The notes beneath the pieces are model-generated. The model was not told where the DNA came from and ran no database searches. It was given only the letters and a program-made list of their open reading frames with translations. From positions 1 through 55,827 of the forward strand of contig JAESPE010000009.1 in the NCBI GenBank assembly GCA_016756835.1: a DNA stretch of 55,827 bases. Direction: 5' to 3'. The stretch comes from a gamma proteobacterium endosymbiont of Lamellibrachia anaximandri (GTDB lineage Bacteria; Pseudomonadota; Gammaproteobacteria; Chromatiales; Chromatiaceae). The translations under genes and the position numbers were made by a program. The first letter of the stretch is position 1, and each line of letters starts with the position of its first letter. Shown piece after piece: positions 1-8,444 of this stretch.

Positions 1-95
1 CAGTGACCGGGACGGCCGGGGCACAAACAGGCTGTCGAAGGCCGAGTCGATTTTGGGGACTGGGATGTCCCAAAATCTTTCACGAGGTCGAAGAC

Positions 96-374
96 TCACT
101 TGTCGACGTGTCCCATGATAACGGTGTCGAGCACCGTGGATTCTTCATAGGCGAACTGGTCCTGGCGCAGTTTGCCCAGCCGCTCGTTGGGGTCGACGGC
201 GACGTTGCCGGCAGTCGGCTCCAGATCTCCGCCGAGGATTTTCATCAAGGTCGACTTGCCGCAACCGTTGGCGCCGATCAGGCCGTAGCGGTTGCCGCTG
301 CCGAACTTGACCGAGATGTTTTCAAACAGGGGCTTTGCCCCGAACTGCATGGTGATATTGGCTGTTGAGATCAA
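96..374 (-). pseudogene. ybiT: Truncated YbiT-type ABC-F ATPase (N-terminal part only)
   Basis: The reading frame encodes the start of an ABC-F family ATPase (soluble twin-ATPase proteins that act on ribosomes). The N-terminal signature [20 protein letters not shown], the Walker A motif GANGCGKST and the stretch [16 protein letters not shown] match the YbiT branch. I place the start at a TTG (374), because the homologous region begins there and GGAAA lies just upstream; an in-frame ATG at 452 would add an unrelated leader. The frame stops with TGA right after HVDK, about 90 residues in, whereas the family is about 530 residues. I could not follow YbiT-like coding in another frame across bases 1-95, so a simple frameshift is unlikely. 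A rearrangement, or a misassembly at the window edge, is more likely. Confidence 0.75.
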
Positions 375-560
375 GGTGGTTTCCGGAAAAAGGATAGAGG
401 CTTGCGGACGACTGGATAGATGCGAAGGTGCAGGCAGGAAGACGTTAAGCACAAAAGCGGCGCATTATGCCACAGCTTGGGGTGGGGGGTGCAACCTTGG
501 ATTGAAGTGAGTTAATACTTCGCAGCAAGAAGTCACCCTTTCCGAATGAATCCTTAAGAT

Positions 561-649
561 GTAGGCCGGTTCAAGCGCAGCGGAACCGGCAACCATATTG
601 ATCCTGCCAATGCAATAATGCCCGATCCTCTACGCTTGATCGGGCCTAC
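561..649. repeat. REP-like palindromic pair, copy 1
   Basis: Two short hairpins face each other. The first is GCCGGTTC/GAACCGGC around a loop containing AAGCGCAGCG. The second is GCCCGATC/GATCGGGC around CTCTACGCTT. The outer ends GTAGGCC and GGCCTAC are inverted. Closely related elements lie at 31110-31196 and 36403-36487, with a single half at 35663-35693. All are intergenic. This one lies between the 3' end of the DUF2461 gene and the 5' flank of the ybiT remnant. Confidence 0.85.
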
Positions 650-652
650 GGC

Positions 653-1342
653 TTAATAGTTCACATTCACTGCGCTGCACAGGTAGCGCATGAACGGATC
701 TGCCTGTTTGAAGCTGTTGGTCACGAACTGGGCAAAGGATGGTGCTGTTACCTTTCCGCAATCGAAGTATTTACAGGCGATGAAGTCCTTGCGTTTGAGG
801 TCGTCCATCAACTCATGATCTTGGGGGAAACCCCGAGGGGGACGTTTGAGTGAGTCACCCTCAAGGGTGAAATGCCTGCGGAAGGTTTTGTCATCCCTGG
901 CGGCTTTCCATGATGCCGGATTGTCCACGATGAAATCACGAATTTTCCCCAGAAGGGGGTTCTCCGGATGCCAGATGCCGGCGCCGACAAAGCAGAATTC
1001 CGGCTCAATGTGAACATAAAAACCCGGTGCATGGACGTCCTTTCCCAGTTCGTGTCGGAATTGAATGCCGATGTTGGTTTTGTAGGGTGTTTTGTCTTTC
1101 GAGAAACGGGTGTCCCGGTAGACCCGCATCAGGGAGCCACCGGATTTTTTTGCGATGGCGCGGAATCGTGGGGAGATCTTCTGCAGCCTGGGCTGCATAT
1201 GCTCGATGAATGCCAGCGCAGGTTCACGTATCTGCTGTTCGTAAGCGGTTTTATTCTCGCTAAACCAGGCTCTGTTATTGTTGTTTGACAAGGTCTCCAG
1301 AAAAGGGAGACAGGTCTCGGGAAACCCTTTGAAAGCACTCAT
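653..1342 (-). CDS. DUF2461 family protein
   Basis: A 229-residue protein matching the DUF2461 (TIGR02453) family of unknown function. Visible signatures are the N-terminal FKGFPETCLPFLETLSNNNN, the AWFSENK segment, the central RVYRDTRFSKDKTPYKTN and the later GFYVHIEP, in the usual order and at the usual family length of about 220-230. There is no signal peptide or membrane segment, so it should be cytoplasmic. It is a single leftward gene, separated from hemF upstream by about 200 bp that contain a palindromic element, so it is probably not co-transcribed with hemF. The biochemical role is not known for the family. Confidence 0.85.
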   Translation of the reverse strand: MSAFKGFPETCLPFLETLSNNNNRAWFSENKTAYEQQIREPALAFIEHMQPRLQKISPRFRAIAKKSGGSLMRVYRDTRFSKDKTPYKTNIGIQFRHELGKDVHAPGFYVHIEPEFCFVGAGIWHPENPLLGKIRDFIVDNPASWKAARDDKTFRRHFTLEGDSLKRPPRGFPQDHELMDDLKRKDFIACKYFDCGKVTAPSFAQFVTNSFKQADPFMRYLCSAVNVNY

Positions 1343-1422
1343 GATTCCCTCCGTTCATCGTTATCAGGTTTATCTTGATGGTAGGCCAAAACCTCAAGGA
1401 TTCAATCTTACTAAGGAGAACG

Positions 1423-1530
1423 TTGGATAGGCGACATACACAAATGAAGGTGTCGGCGGCATGGACGCCGCCGTCAAGCCTACAGGGATGTATATTCGGC
1501 GTCCCTCATTTGGGGATGCTGCCTATCCAA
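1423..1530. repeat. 108-bp palindromic, MITE-like intergenic element
   Basis: A perfect 10-bp inverted repeat, TTGGATAGGC (1423-1432) and GCCTATCCAA (1521-1530), bounds the element. Inside it CAAATGA and TCATTTG are also inverted, and GGCGGCATGGACGCCGCC forms a central hairpin. It starts 8 bp beyond the hemF stop codon. The internal stretch around AAGCCTACAGGGATGTAT resembles dispersed intergenic repeats I recall from other gammaproteobacteria; that last point is memory, not shown here. Confidence 0.65.
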
Positions 1531-1538
1531 TGAACTGT

Positions 1539-2627
<1,089 letters not shown>

Positions 2628-2951
2628 TCAGCGGTTGACGTCCAGATAACCACGCTCTATGGTCGTTTCCAGCGCTTGTGCGCCCTTGACCAGTTCCTCG
2701 AAGTTCTCGCGCAGCTTCTTCAATCGTCCTATCTGATCCTGGGATGGCATTTTATCTCCTGTAATCTCAGTTACCTCAAACAACTCTTTCAGATAGAACC
2801 CCCTTGCACGGGCGACCAGTTCCATGACCGGGCAGAGATCATTCAGAGTGAGCTCGGGTATCATGGGGTTGATGGTGTTACGGTTGAGGTCACGGATCGT
2901 GCGATCGATCTCCAGCAGCATGCGGTTGTGATCAAGTGATTCTGGTGCCAT
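2628..2951 (-). CDS. Small conserved-looking hypothetical protein
   Basis: A 107-residue soluble protein I do not recognise. It is rich in charged residues and predicted helical, with LLEIDRTIRDLNRNTINPMI near the N-terminus and IGRLKKLRENFEELVKGAQA near the C-terminus. It has no signal peptide or membrane segment. A good Shine-Dalgarno (AAGGAG) sits 9 bases before the ATG, which supports expression. It lies upstream of hemF in the same direction with a gap of about 160 bp, so co-transcription is possible. No function is proposed. Confidence 0.7.
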   Translation of the reverse strand: MAPESLDHNRMLLEIDRTIRDLNRNTINPMIPELTLNDLCPVMELVARARGFYLKELFEVTEITGDKMPSQDQIGRLKKLRENFEELVKGAQALETTIERGYLDVNR

Positions 2952-3062
2952 GGTCTGTTACTCCTTAACGGCTGGTCTTGTGCTAGACGTCAATGATCGG
3001 GAATCTATTGATTGATACGGCAGAGAGTGGGGGAACTTTAATCGACTTCCCACGAATGCGGA

Positions 3063-3722
3063 TCAACTTCCTGTAAGGAACTCTAACTGGCGTTCACCAA
3101 ATACGATTTGATCGCCATGTGTGAGCTCAACGCCTCCTGCGCGCACAGAGTTGCCGTTAACCGAAGGGATTGTGTGCCCGCCAAGCTTCAGCAGATAGTA
3201 ACCTTGATGACGTTTGGTGATCAGCGCAAGATCGCCGCCTGTCTCCCCGATAGTGAAGAAGGCGCGGTTGAGTTTTGCTTCCTGACCTTTCTCCGGCCCT
3301 GCCAGATAGTGGATAAAGGCTAAGCCAGGTTTGGAGGTTAGCGGTTTTTTGGCCGGTTTTTCCCATGATACAGGCTGTGGGACTGACGCCTGTATGACGA
3401 CCGTTTTGTCGAGGTCGTTCTCGTCGCTCTTCTCCTGTTGTTTCTTGAATTTAAGCCGATACTTTCCGATCTCGATGACGTCACCGTTTTTCAGCATATG
3501 TTTTTTGATATCCTGGCCATTCAGCCGGGTACCATTGGTGCTGCGATGGTCTTCCAGATAGTACTCGGTGTAGATTCGCACCAGACTGGCGTGATGGCGA
3601 CTGACTGACTGGTCACCAAGACAGAGGTCGTTGGCTGGATCCCGCCCCAGTTCAACGCGTCTCTGCTCCAAAGGAAACTCCTGAAGCGTATCGTTGCTGT
3701 TTAAAACGACGAGTTTTTCCAT
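3063..3722 (-). CDS. FHA-domain protein with a second degenerate FHA-like half
   Basis: FHA domains bind phosphothreonine peptides. The N-terminal domain (about residues 20-90) has all the usual binding residues: GRDPANDLCL, SRHHASLVR and STNGTRLNG. A linker rich in charged residues and Pro follows. The C-terminal half (about 130-219) has an FHA-like pattern (FFTIGETGGDLALI, VNGNSVRAGGVELTHGDQI) but lacks the SxxH motif, so it is probably structural. The PP2C phosphatase gene is immediately upstream in the same direction. That pair suggests a Ser/Thr phosphorylation switch, although no kinase gene is seen nearby. Confidence 0.9.
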   Translation of the reverse strand: MEKLVVLNSNDTLQEFPLEQRRVELGRDPANDLCLGDQSVSRHHASLVRIYTEYYLEDHRSTNGTRLNGQDIKKHMLKNGDVIEIGKYRLKFKKQQEKSDENDLDKTVVIQASVPQPVSWEKPAKKPLTSKPGLAFIHYLAGPEKGQEAKLNRAFFTIGETGGDLALITKRHQGYYLLKLGGHTIPSVNGNSVRAGGVELTHGDQIVFGERQLEFLTGS

Positions 3723-3782
3723 GATTCAACTACCCCAATACTGTAATAAATCTTCGCATTCATAACCCAGTCGGATCTTCAC

Positions 3783-4538
3783 TCAAGCCGCCTTATCAAT
3801 GCTTACCAGCACAATAGAAATATTATCGGTACCGCCATTGTTGCAGGCGTTTTCAATTAGATCATCGACCTGCTTAATCAAATTCTTGTCTGTGCTGAGC
3901 AACTCATCCTCTATCTTTTCATTGGAAACGATGCTGGTCAGTCCGTCAGAACAGAACAGATAGATATCTCCCGCCATGATATCGGTCTTGGCGATCTCAG
4001 CTTTGACATTCGGTGCGGTGCCGAAGGCCTTGGAAAGAATATTACGCGGTACACCGGCTTCAATAGCTTCCAGTGGCGAGGAGAATACTTGCTTATCAAT
4101 CATATCCTCGATCAGACTATGATCACGGGTCAGGGGAGTCAGCTTGCCGTTACGCAGACGGTAGAGTCGGGAGTCTCCAACGTGTGCGTAGCGTAGGTGG
4201 TTCTCATCGAACATGCCCAATACCAGCGTGGTACCCATCCCCTGTAGCTCCGGCATCTGCTCTGCAGCTTCCAGGATGGCATTGTTGACTACCGAAAGGC
4301 TCTCCTGGAGTTCGCGGTCGGATTCAGTGGCTGGGTTACGTTCATCGTCAGCGAAATATTGCATCAACAGATCAACTGCCAGTTGACTGGCGATCTCACC
4401 GCCATTCGCGCCACCCATGCCGTCAGCAACGATTACGATACCGGCAGCTTTATCTGTGCCGATCGTATCCTGGTTACTCTTGCGCACGGGCCCCGTTTCG
4501 GTGCGATATGCCAGATCCAGTTTATGGGCCTGCACCAT
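3783..4538 (-). CDS. PP2C-family serine/threonine phosphatase
   Basis: A 251-residue PPM/PP2C phosphatase, dependent on Mn or Mg and cytoplasmic. The metal and catalytic motifs are complete: KSNQDT (N-terminus), VADGMGGANGGEIAS, GMGTTLV, HVGDSRLYRLR, LTRDHSLIEDM, LFCSDGLTS and GGTDNISIVLV. A Shine-Dalgarno (GAGGAA) precedes the ATG. Together with the following FHA gene it forms a phosphorylation-reading and erasing pair, as often found near type VI secretion or cell-division loci; no such locus is in the window. There is no membrane segment. Confidence 0.92.
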   Translation of the reverse strand: MVQAHKLDLAYRTETGPVRKSNQDTIGTDKAAGIVIVADGMGGANGGEIASQLAVDLLMQYFADDERNPATESDRELQESLSVVNNAILEAAEQMPELQGMGTTLVLGMFDENHLRYAHVGDSRLYRLRNGKLTPLTRDHSLIEDMIDKQVFSSPLEAIEAGVPRNILSKAFGTAPNVKAEIAKTDIMAGDIYLFCSDGLTSIVSNEKIEDELLSTDKNLIKQVDDLIENACNNGGTDNISIVLVSIDKAA

Positions 4539-4651
4539 CTGTTCCTCTAATGTCTAATGTTGCTTGAGAAGGCTAGCGGCAGTTGTTCCAATTTATTGAC
4601 TCATTGAGCTCGCAATTATGCTGATTGTGAGTCGTATCACGAAAATCAGGC

Positions 4652-4677
4652 AAAAAAATGGGGAGCAGAAGCTCCCC
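4652..4677 (-). terminator. Intrinsic terminator downstream of dsbC
   Basis: Read on the minus strand, a 7-bp stem GGGGAGC/GCTCCCC with a 4-base loop is followed by seven Ts. It lies about 27 bp beyond the dsbC stop and separates yajQ-dsbC from the PP2C gene. Confidence 0.85.
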
Positions 4678-4703
4678 GTTTGCTGTTTCTCAAGATGGTC
4701 GAA

Positions 4704-5465
4704 CTATTGGTTGATCCGTCCATTCAGAAAGGCCGACATCTTGGCCGCCGGGACGTAACCGGGCAGGAGTTCCCCATCGGAAAGAAAGACCGCCGGCGTA
4801 CCTGTAACGCCGAGCAGTTCGCCCAGTTTCATGTGATCCACGATTGGATTGTCGCACAGCTTCTCATCAATGGGCTCACCGGACTTGGAAAGGGTCATGG
4901 CGGATTTCTGGTCATCGGCACACCAGACAGAGACGGCCTTTGTGTAGGAGGCGCTACCGACGCCGGCGCGTGGATACATCATATAGCGGACTCGGATGCC
5001 CAGATCGTTGTATTGCGTGATCTCACTGTGCAGTTTGCGGCAATAACCGCAGTCGATGTCGGTAAAAACAGTGATGGTGTGTTTGGAATCTTCGGGACCA
5101 AAGATGACCATGTTCTCCTCACCAACCTTGGTGATGGCATCCGCCTTGGCCAGGGAGATCTTAGGCGTTGAGAGATCCTCTCTTGTTGCGATCTCAAACA
5201 GTTTGCCGTTGAAGAGATACTTTCCATCACCGCTGACATAGAACAGACGTGGCCCGATCATCACTTCATACAGGCCCGGGACCATCGATTCGGTGATGCT
5301 GTCAGGCGTCTCTCCGGGAATCAGCTTGGCGATCCCATCCTGAACTCGTTTGATCGTTGCGGCATCTTCAGCAGCCTGGCTGTTGCCGAAGGAGAGCAGG
5401 GCAACTAAGGCTGCCGCTGAAAGGATGCCTACTTGCTTACGGCGGATATTAAAATTTTTCTTCAT
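4704..5465 (-). CDS. dsbC: Periplasmic disulfide isomerase DsbC
   Basis: DsbC reshuffles wrong disulfides in periplasmic proteins and is kept reduced by DsbD. The 253-residue product has an N-terminal signal peptide (basic KKNFNIRRKQ, hydrophobic VGILSAAALVALLSF, then SQA cleavage). An N-terminal dimerisation region follows (about residues 30-90), then a thioredoxin fold with the active site DIDCGYCRKLH (CGYC) and the cis-Pro loop GVTGTPAVFLSDG. Length and order match DsbC rather than DsbG or DsbA. It starts three bases after yajQ ends and is probably translated from the same transcript, which ends at the hairpin just downstream. Confidence 0.95.
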   Translation of the reverse strand: MKKNFNIRRKQVGILSAAALVALLSFGNSQAAEDAATIKRVQDGIAKLIPGETPDSITESMVPGLYEVMIGPRLFYVSGDGKYLFNGKLFEIATREDLSTPKISLAKADAITKVGEENMVIFGPEDSKHTITVFTDIDCGYCRKLHSEITQYNDLGIRVRYMMYPRAGVGSASYTKAVSVWCADDQKSAMTLSKSGEPIDEKLCDNPIVDHMKLGELLGVTGTPAVFLSDGELLPGYVPAAKMSAFLNGRINQ

Positions 5466-5468
5466 TAA

Positions 5469-5951
5469 TCAATCCCGAAAATTCTGATATTGCAGTGGCA
5501 GGCCGTAGTCAGCCTCCCGTAACATGGCGATGATCTGCTGCAGATCATCCCGTTTCTTGCCGTTTACCCGAACCTGTTCACCCTGGATCTGGGCCTGAAC
5601 CTTGATCTTGCTTGCCTTGATCGCCTTGACCATCTTCCGGGCGGTATCGGTATCTATGCCCTGTTTGATGATGATCTGCTGGCGGGCGGTGCTAAGTGTG
5701 GTTTCCGGATCCTTGATATCCATACAGGCGATATCGACTTTTCGTTTGACAAGTTTTTGCCGCAAAATATCCATCATCTGCTGCAGTTGGAACTCTTGCT
5801 CTGCGCGCAGGGTGATTTCGCTCTCATTCTGTTCGAATTTTGCGTCCACGCCTTTGAAGTCAAAGCGGGTGCCGATCTCACGGTTCGCCTGATCCGCAGC
5901 GTTTCTCACTTCCTGGATGTCGACTTCTGACACAATATCGAATGACGGCAT
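5469..5951 (-). CDS. yajQ: YajQ family nucleotide-binding protein
   Basis: A 160-residue UPF0234/YajQ protein. Members bind nucleotides, and some bind cyclic di-GMP as transcriptional co-regulators. Sequence hallmarks are [18 protein letters not shown] at the start, [26 protein letters not shown] and the C-terminal ISGKKRDDL-like segment (here [18 protein letters not shown]) ending [10 protein letters not shown]. The start at 5951 is set by homology and by GGAG seven bases upstream; an upstream in-frame ATG would add 17 unrelated residues. It is cytoplasmic and the first gene of the yajQ-dsbC pair. Confidence 0.93.
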   Translation of the reverse strand: MPSFDIVSEVDIQEVRNAADQANREIGTRFDFKGVDAKFEQNESEITLRAEQEFQLQQMMDILRQKLVKRKVDIACMDIKDPETTLSTARQQIIIKQGIDTDTARKMVKAIKASKIKVQAQIQGEQVRVNGKKRDDLQQIIAMLREADYGLPLQYQNFRD

Positions 5952-6051
5952 TGAAAACTCCTGATTTGCCCGGTCAACCTGAAACTGCCTGGAATGTAGC
6001 ACAATGCGAGGATGGCTTCATAACTCGTAAAGCCGGGATGACAAACTATTC

Positions 6052-6966
6052 TCAACCTCTGGGATGGTGGGTGGCGTGCAGGTTTTTCAGCCGTTCCCTT
6101 GCTACATGGGTATAGATCTGGGTGGTGGACAGGTCGCTATGACCGAGTAACAGTTGTACAACCCGCAGGTCTGCTCCATGGTTCAGCAGGTGGGTGGCAA
6201 AGGCGTGTCGCAGGGTGTGTGGGGAGAGATGCTTGCTGATTCCTGCAGTGACCGCATGTTTTTTTATCAGATACCAGAAGGCCTGACGGGTCATTCCGCT
6301 GCCACGGCGTGTGGGGAAGAGATCCGGACAGAGCCGGGTGCCCAGAATCTCTTGCCGGGGGCCTTTCAGGAAACGTATCAACCAGGCTTGAGCCTCATCA
6401 CCCAGCGGCACCAGCCGCTCTTTACCGCCTTTGCCGATGACCCTAACCACGCCTTGGGTCAGGCTGATCTGCTCCGGACGCAGGCTGATCAGTTCCGACA
6501 CCCGCAGGCCGGAGGCATAGAGCACTTCCAGCATGGTGCGATCCCGAAATCCTTGCGCATCCGCCAGATCCGGGGCATCGAGCAAGGCCTCGACCTCCGC
6601 TTCGGTCAGGGCGCCGGGCAGGGGGCGTCCGATCTTGGGCGCGTCGATGAGGGCGCTGGGATCGTGTTCGATCCAGCCTTCACGCAGGGCATATTGATAG
6701 AATTGGCGCAGGCAGGAGAGCCTTCGTGCGGTTGATCGGGGTTTGAGACCCTGCCGGGCAAGCTCGGCCAGATAGAGCAACAGATCACTGCGGTCAGCAT
6801 TCAGCAGGTCGGTTTCCCGTTGCTGCAGCAGCCAGATCGAAACCTTGTTTAGATCGCTTTGATAGGCACTGAGGGTATTGCGGCTCAGTCCTCGCTCCAT
6901 CCAAAGGGCGTCGGCAAAGCTTTCGATGCGTCCCTGAATCTCTGCCGGCAACACCATCAGTTGCAA
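6052..6966 (-). CDS. xerD: Site-specific tyrosine recombinase XerD
   Basis: XerD works with XerC at dif to resolve chromosome dimers at division under FtsK control. The 304-residue protein has the N-terminal SAM-like DNA-binding domain (FADALWMERGLSRNTLSAY) and the catalytic domain with ASGLRVSEL (Arg), the conserved GKGGKERLVPLG turn, LSPHTLRHAFATHLL (His-x-x-Arg), LGHSDLSTTQIYTH (His, Tyr) and a C-terminal HATHHPRG tail like E. coli XerD. It overlaps the end of ogt by 10 bp and is probably co-transcribed with it. A start three codons further in is equally possible. Confidence 0.95.
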   Translation of the reverse strand: MQLMVLPAEIQGRIESFADALWMERGLSRNTLSAYQSDLNKVSIWLLQQRETDLLNADRSDLLLYLAELARQGLKPRSTARRLSCLRQFYQYALREGWIEHDPSALIDAPKIGRPLPGALTEAEVEALLDAPDLADAQGFRDRTMLEVLYASGLRVSELISLRPEQISLTQGVVRVIGKGGKERLVPLGDEAQAWLIRFLKGPRQEILGTRLCPDLFPTRRGSGMTRQAFWYLIKKHAVTAGISKHLSPHTLRHAFATHLLNHGADLRVVQLLLGHSDLSTTQIYTHVARERLKNLHATHHPRG

Positions 6967-7445
6967 CCGGACCAGCCTTCGTGATTCAGCAACCAGCGTT
7001 TGATCGCCAGCGGCCCACCCTCCCGCTTACCCGAAAATCCACCGATGCCATTGGCTCCCACCACTCTGTGGCAGGGCACTACGACAGGACAGGGATTGGC
7101 GCGACAGGCATTGCCGACGGCACGGGGGCTACTGTTGAGTCGTTTGGCAACCTCTCCGTAAGTGCGGACCTCACCGGATGGTATCATTTGAAGCTCAGCC
7201 CAGACTTTCTGCTGGAAATCGGTTCCATGCAGTTGCAGTGGCAGAGTGAACCGGCGCTTACCATCGACTAAATAGTGTTGAATCTGGGACACTATGTCTC
7301 TGGTTACATCATCTGACGGGGTTTTGGATGAAGTATTCTGGGGCAGAAAGTCGATCTGATGCAGTATTTCACCCCGCATTACAATCCCTAACGCACCAAA
7401 TGGAACGGGGAAAATTGCCTGAAATTCTTTGTGTTGCTGACTCAT
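6957..7445 (-). CDS. ogt: Methylated-DNA-protein cysteine methyltransferase (Ogt/MGMT)
   Basis: A 162-residue suicide enzyme that takes the alkyl group from O6-alkylguanine onto its own cysteine. The active site PCHRVVGANGIGGFSG is complete, preceded by the helix-turn-helix segment GEVRTYGEVAKRLNSSPRAVGNA with its RAVGNACRANPCPVVVPCHR context, which includes the Arg finger. The N-terminal domain is short, as in Ogt, and there is no AraC part, so it is not Ada. It is divergent from the gene at 7980 across 530 bp of intergenic DNA and overlaps xerD downstream. Confidence 0.93.
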   Translation of the reverse strand: MSQQHKEFQAIFPVPFGALGIVMRGEILHQIDFLPQNTSSKTPSDDVTRDIVSQIQHYLVDGKRRFTLPLQLHGTDFQQKVWAELQMIPSGEVRTYGEVAKRLNSSPRAVGNACRANPCPVVVPCHRVVGANGIGGFSGKREGGPLAIKRWLLNHEGWSGCN

Positions 7446-7635
7446 TATCTATCTTTGTCAGTGTGCATATATCCCACCGTCCAAGTGACTCCGTTACCTT
7501 ACCTCTGCGGAGCTTTGCTGAATACCCCGATAAGCGTGTATTGCGAAAAGGAGACTCGCTGACGGTCGTTAGGTCATTCAGCACTGGAAAAACGCAGTTG
7601 GAGGCTGGTTGATCGGAATATTCCAACACTGAAAT

Positions 7636-7848
7636 CTTTCCACAGATCCTGTGGATAACTTTGTGGGTAAGGTGATTAAGTTTGTCCCCAGCCCTTGCTG
7701 TTCCAGCATGGCCATTAAATTGTTTAATTTTTGCACAATACAATTTAATATATATATATCAATAAGATGCAGCGTGTTTAATATGTATATTCACAAGAAT
7801 AAAATGTAACCCAATATCCTGGAGCCTTCGTTTCACAAATGTGCATAA
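7636..7848. other. Cluster of DnaA-box-like sites with AT-rich core (origin-like)
   Basis: The intergenic region 7446-7979 has no convincing gene. It holds a perfect DnaA box TGTGGATAA (7650-7658), a one-mismatch box TGTGGGTAA (7662-7670), a TTATNCACA-type box read as TGTGCATAA (7840-7848) and a weaker CTTTCCACA (7636-7644). CCACAG and CTGTGG form a perfect inverted repeat at 7640-7654. Between the boxes lies about 90 bp of very AT-rich DNA (about 7710-7803), including a run of alternating TA. All genes to the left run left, and the next genes to the right run right. This is what an origin of replication looks like. A DnaA-responsive regulatory region or a DnaA-titration site is the alternative. 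No dnaA, gidA or parAB gene is near. Confidence 0.4.
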
Positions 7849-7979
7849 AGAGATTGACAAGCAGTTTCTCTAATGCCTTGTGCTGGATTTGGGAAAAAAC
7901 TTAGTATGAGTAGGGGGATAGGGTTTTTCGTGAGACAATTTCATTGCCTGATTAGCGCTGAAGCCGGAGAATTGCGCGG

Positions 7980-8444
7980 ATGAAGAAAGAGGGGCCAATG
8001 GTTGAGAAAAATAGAAAATTCTGGCGGGAAGTAAAACTGACGGAGATGAGCGCGTTACAGTGGGAATCGCTCTGCGATGGCTGTGCCAAATGCTGTCTGC
8101 AGAAACTGGAAGACGAAGATACCCGAGAGATCTATTTCACCAATGTGGTCTGTGATCTACTGGATCTCGAAGATTGCCGGTGCACCTGTTATACAGATCG
8201 ATCCGTGCTGGTTCCCACCTGCATCACATTGACACCGAAGGATCTGGAAGAGCTCTACTGGCTTCCCGCCACCTGCGCCTATCGCTTGCTGGCGGAAGGC
8301 AAGGACCTGCTGGAGTGGCACCCACTGGTTTCCGGAAGGCAGGAGACGGTGGAGGAGAGTGGCAACTCGATTCAGGGTCGCGTGGTTCGCGAAGCGGAGG
8401 CTGATGACTTGGTTTTTCACTTGATCGATTGGGTCGAAACATGA
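7980..8444 (+). CDS. YcgN-type cysteine-cluster protein (UPF0260)
   Basis: A 154-residue cytoplasmic protein of the YcgN/YkgJ CxxCxxCC family, presumed to bind zinc or iron. The cluster WESLCDGCAKCCLQKL is followed by the family signatures DEDTREIYFTNVVC, TCITLTPKDLEELYWLP and TCAYRLLAEGKDLLEWHPL, closely similar to E. coli YcgN. Two starts are possible: 7980, or 7998 (MVEKNRKFW), the latter with AGGGG five bases upstream. Its stop overlaps the start of the next gene as ATGA, indicating translational coupling. Confidence 0.9.
   Translation: MKKEGPMVEKNRKFWREVKLTEMSALQWESLCDGCAKCCLQKLEDEDTREIYFTNVVCDLLDLEDCRCTCYTDRSVLVPTCITLTPKDLEELYWLPATCAYRLLAEGKDLLEWHPLVSGRQETVEESGNSIQGRVVREAEADDLVFHLIDWVET

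Noticed and set aside
7369-7743. 124-codon minus-strand frame running through the ogt-ycgN intergenic region
   Set aside because: It overlaps the ogt start and the DnaA-box region in another frame, and has no motif and no ribosome binding site.
7765-7800. Sequence around TGTATA that resembles a dif site, near xerD
   Set aside because: The central TGTATA fits, but the two flanking 11-bp arms match the gammaproteobacterial dif consensus at only about half the positions, no better than chance in AT-rich DNA.
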